Origin: DATLFA01 sp039934635
GTDB taxonomy: Bacteria > Actinomycetota > Acidimicrobiia > Acidimicrobiales > WLNW01
Reading direction: 5' to 3'
DNA: 7,769 nucleotides
Assembly (NCBI GenBank): GCA_039934635.1
Contig: JBDTLT010000251.1
Location: 1 to 7,769, forward strand
Of the stretch, positions 6,508 to 7,769 are shown piece after piece. Numbering within the stretch: position 1 is the stretch's first letter; every line of letters starts with the position of its first letter. Position numbers and translations under genes: made by a program. A model generated the notes under the pieces. That model searched no databases. It saw only the letters and a program-made list of their open reading frames with translations, and had not been told where the DNA came from.

Positions 6508-7769
6508 TCAGCCGCGCGCCGCGGCCGAGGCATCGCCGATACGCGCGGGCCGGGCGCCCGTGGCCGTGCCCGACAACACGGTCGGTGTGCCTGCGACAAC
6601 GGTGGCGCGGAAGCCACCACTCGGCCGCGTATAGCGCCACTGCCCATCGGGCAGGTCACTCACCTTGACTTCGTCGCGAAGGGTGATCTCGTCGAGAGAG
6701 AACACCGCCAGATCACCGCGCTTGCCCGGGGCGATGAGGCCCCGATCGTTGAGTGAGAAACACTCGGCAATGCGACCGGTCAGACCGTGCACCGCGCGTT
6801 CGATGCTCATCACGTGTTTCTCTTTGACCCAGTGCGTCAAGAGATACGAATTGGCGCCGGCACCGCAGAACATGCGCAAGTGCGCGCCGGCATCGGTACC
6901 GCCCATGACGGCATGCGCGTCGTCGATGTTGCGCCGCACCATCGCCTCGCGACCGTCGCTGTCGGGACCCATCTGCAAGCGGGTGTAACGAGACCCGAGC
7001 CCGTTGGCGAGCACCCAGTCGGCCAGCGCGTCGGACGGATGCAGGCCTCGTTGCCGGGCGAGATCGGCCAATGACAGCCCGATCGGACCGGTGCCGTTCT
7101 CGGACTCGCTGAGGATGAACGACCCGAGGTCCTTGAAGGAGTTCTGCTCTCGCAAAGGATGATCCCAGTCGTGGCGCGCCCGCGCCCGCCAGTCGGCGTC
7201 CCGCAAAAGCGGCAGCTTGCGTTCGGTCGGGCCGTTGACCATCTGGTGCCACGCGGTGACCGCCGCGGTGCCGATCGACGTGTCGAACCCCAAGCGAGGT
7301 GTGGTCGGCTGATTGCCACCTCCCATGCGCCAGACATCCCAACCGCGCGCCGCGATCAATTCGATCAGGTCGGCACCGTGCTCTTCGAAGCTGCCGGTGA
7401 GCCGCAAGATGCGGATGCCGCGCGGCCCCGCCAACTCGCACATGCGACGCGCATCAGCCGTCTCGCGGGCAATCAACTGCAGGCTGGTTCGGGGGAACTG
7501 CGCCAAAACGTCGAACAATGCCTCGAACTCGGCATCGTCCGCGACCCGGCTCGGGACCAACTGACGCGCCCGATCGGTATCGAAGAAGTTGGTCGACAGA
7601 CCGAGCGAACCGTGGCTGAGCGCATCGGTCAGCAGCCTTACCATCGACGCGCGCTCGGCCGCGGTCGCGGGTCGATGCCACGCGTCGGCGCCCATCGCGA
7701 ATGCCCGCAGCGCGTTGTGCGCGGTGTACGCGAACAGCGTCGCGGTGATCGGCACTTGCGACGCGATCG
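6508..7769 (-). CDS. N-acyl-D-amino-acid deacylase-like amidohydrolase (amidohydrolase-3 / COG3653 type; partial, 5' end outside window)
   Basis: The frame is open to the right edge and ends with TGA at 6508, giving about 420 C-terminal residues. Family members are normally 480-600 residues, so the N-terminal metal-binding HxH portion is missing from the window. A GTG at 7755 is in frame but falls mid-domain (QVPITATLFAYTAHNALR), so it is not the real start. Numbering from that GTG, the visible features are PATAAERASMVRLLTDALSHGSLGLSTNF (29-57), VPSR (67-70), the signature GGTDAGAHL (285-293) with D288 as the likely catalytic/metal Asp, LTHWVKEK (306-313), AVHGLTGRIAECFSLNDRG (321-339) and LIAPGKRGDLAVF (340-352). 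Together these are typical of D-aminoacylase/N-acyl-D-Asp/Glu deacylase-like proteins, which hydrolyse C-N amide bonds with a zinc centre. Many relatives have unproven substrates. A 70-nt gap with a hairpin separates it from the next gene, but same-strand closeness suggests the same transcription unit. Confidence 0.88.
   Translation of the reverse strand, partial: IASQVPITATLFAYTAHNALRAFAMGADAWHRPATAAERASMVRLLTDALSHGSLGLSTNFFDTDRARQLVPSRVADDAEFEALFDVLAQFPRTSLQLIARETADARRMCELAGPRGIRILRLTGSFEEHGADLIELIAARGWDVWRMGGGNQPTTPRLGFDTSIGTAAVTAWHQMVNGPTERKLPLLRDADWRARARHDWDHPLREQNSFKDLGSFILSESENGTGPIGLSLADLARQRGLHPSDALADWVLANGLGSRYTRLQMGPDSDGREAMVRRNIDDAHAVMGGTDAGAHLRMFCGAGANSYLLTHWVKEKHVMSIERAVHGLTGRIAECFSLNDRGLIAPGKRGDLAVFSLDEITLRDEVKVSDLPDGQWRYTRPSGGFRATVVAGTPTVLSGTATGARPARIGDASAAARG

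Noticed and set aside
6438..6659. N-terminal extension of the canonical SDR to 6659
   Set aside because: It would overlap the end of the deacylase gene by about 150 nt and read through the hairpin; the standard SDR start with a ribosome binding site is at 6437.

Overview
The window is a high-GC, densely packed bacterial segment. Eight protein-coding genes all lie on the minus strand, and both ends of the window cut through a gene. The high GC, GTG starts, RTGA start/stop overlaps and a luciferase-like (LLM, F420- or FMN-type) oxidoreductase next to several short-chain dehydrogenases (SDRs) and an amidohydrolase-2 protein suggest an actinobacterium, perhaps of the Acidimicrobiia or a mycobacterial-type lineage. 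That placement is inference; there is no rRNA or marker gene here.

In transcription order (right to left) the genes are: an N-acyl-D-amino-acid deacylase-like amidohydrolase (start lies beyond the right edge); a 70-nt gap holding a strong GC-rich hairpin; a canonical SDR; an alpha/beta hydrolase; a degenerate SDR-like protein; a second, active-looking SDR; an LLM-class oxidoreductase; an MFS transporter; and an amidohydrolase-2 metal hydrolase (C-terminus lies beyond the left edge). The four genes SDR, hydrolase, pseudo-SDR and SDR are joined by three successive 4-nt start/stop overlaps (ATGA, GTGA, GTGA). The remaining gaps after the hairpin are 25 nt, 19 nt and an 11-nt overlap. This looks like one operon that runs out of both ends of the window. 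No gene-free stretch exceeds about 70 nt, and no promoter, regulator, tRNA, CRISPR array or mobile element is visible.

Together the genes look like a catabolic or modification cassette. A transporter moves a small molecule; hydrolases of three different folds (alpha/beta hydrolase, amidohydrolase-2, amidohydrolase-3/deacylase) cleave C-N, C-O or C-C bonds; and two NAD(P)-dependent SDRs plus one flavin/F420 enzyme carry out redox steps. The substrate cannot be named from sequence. The most unusual item is the pair at 3273-4684: an SDR-fold protein that has lost all four catalytic tetrad positions and the canonical glycine motif, translationally coupled to a more conventional SDR with which it shares a similar C-terminus. 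This resembles a catalytic plus non-catalytic SDR heteromer.
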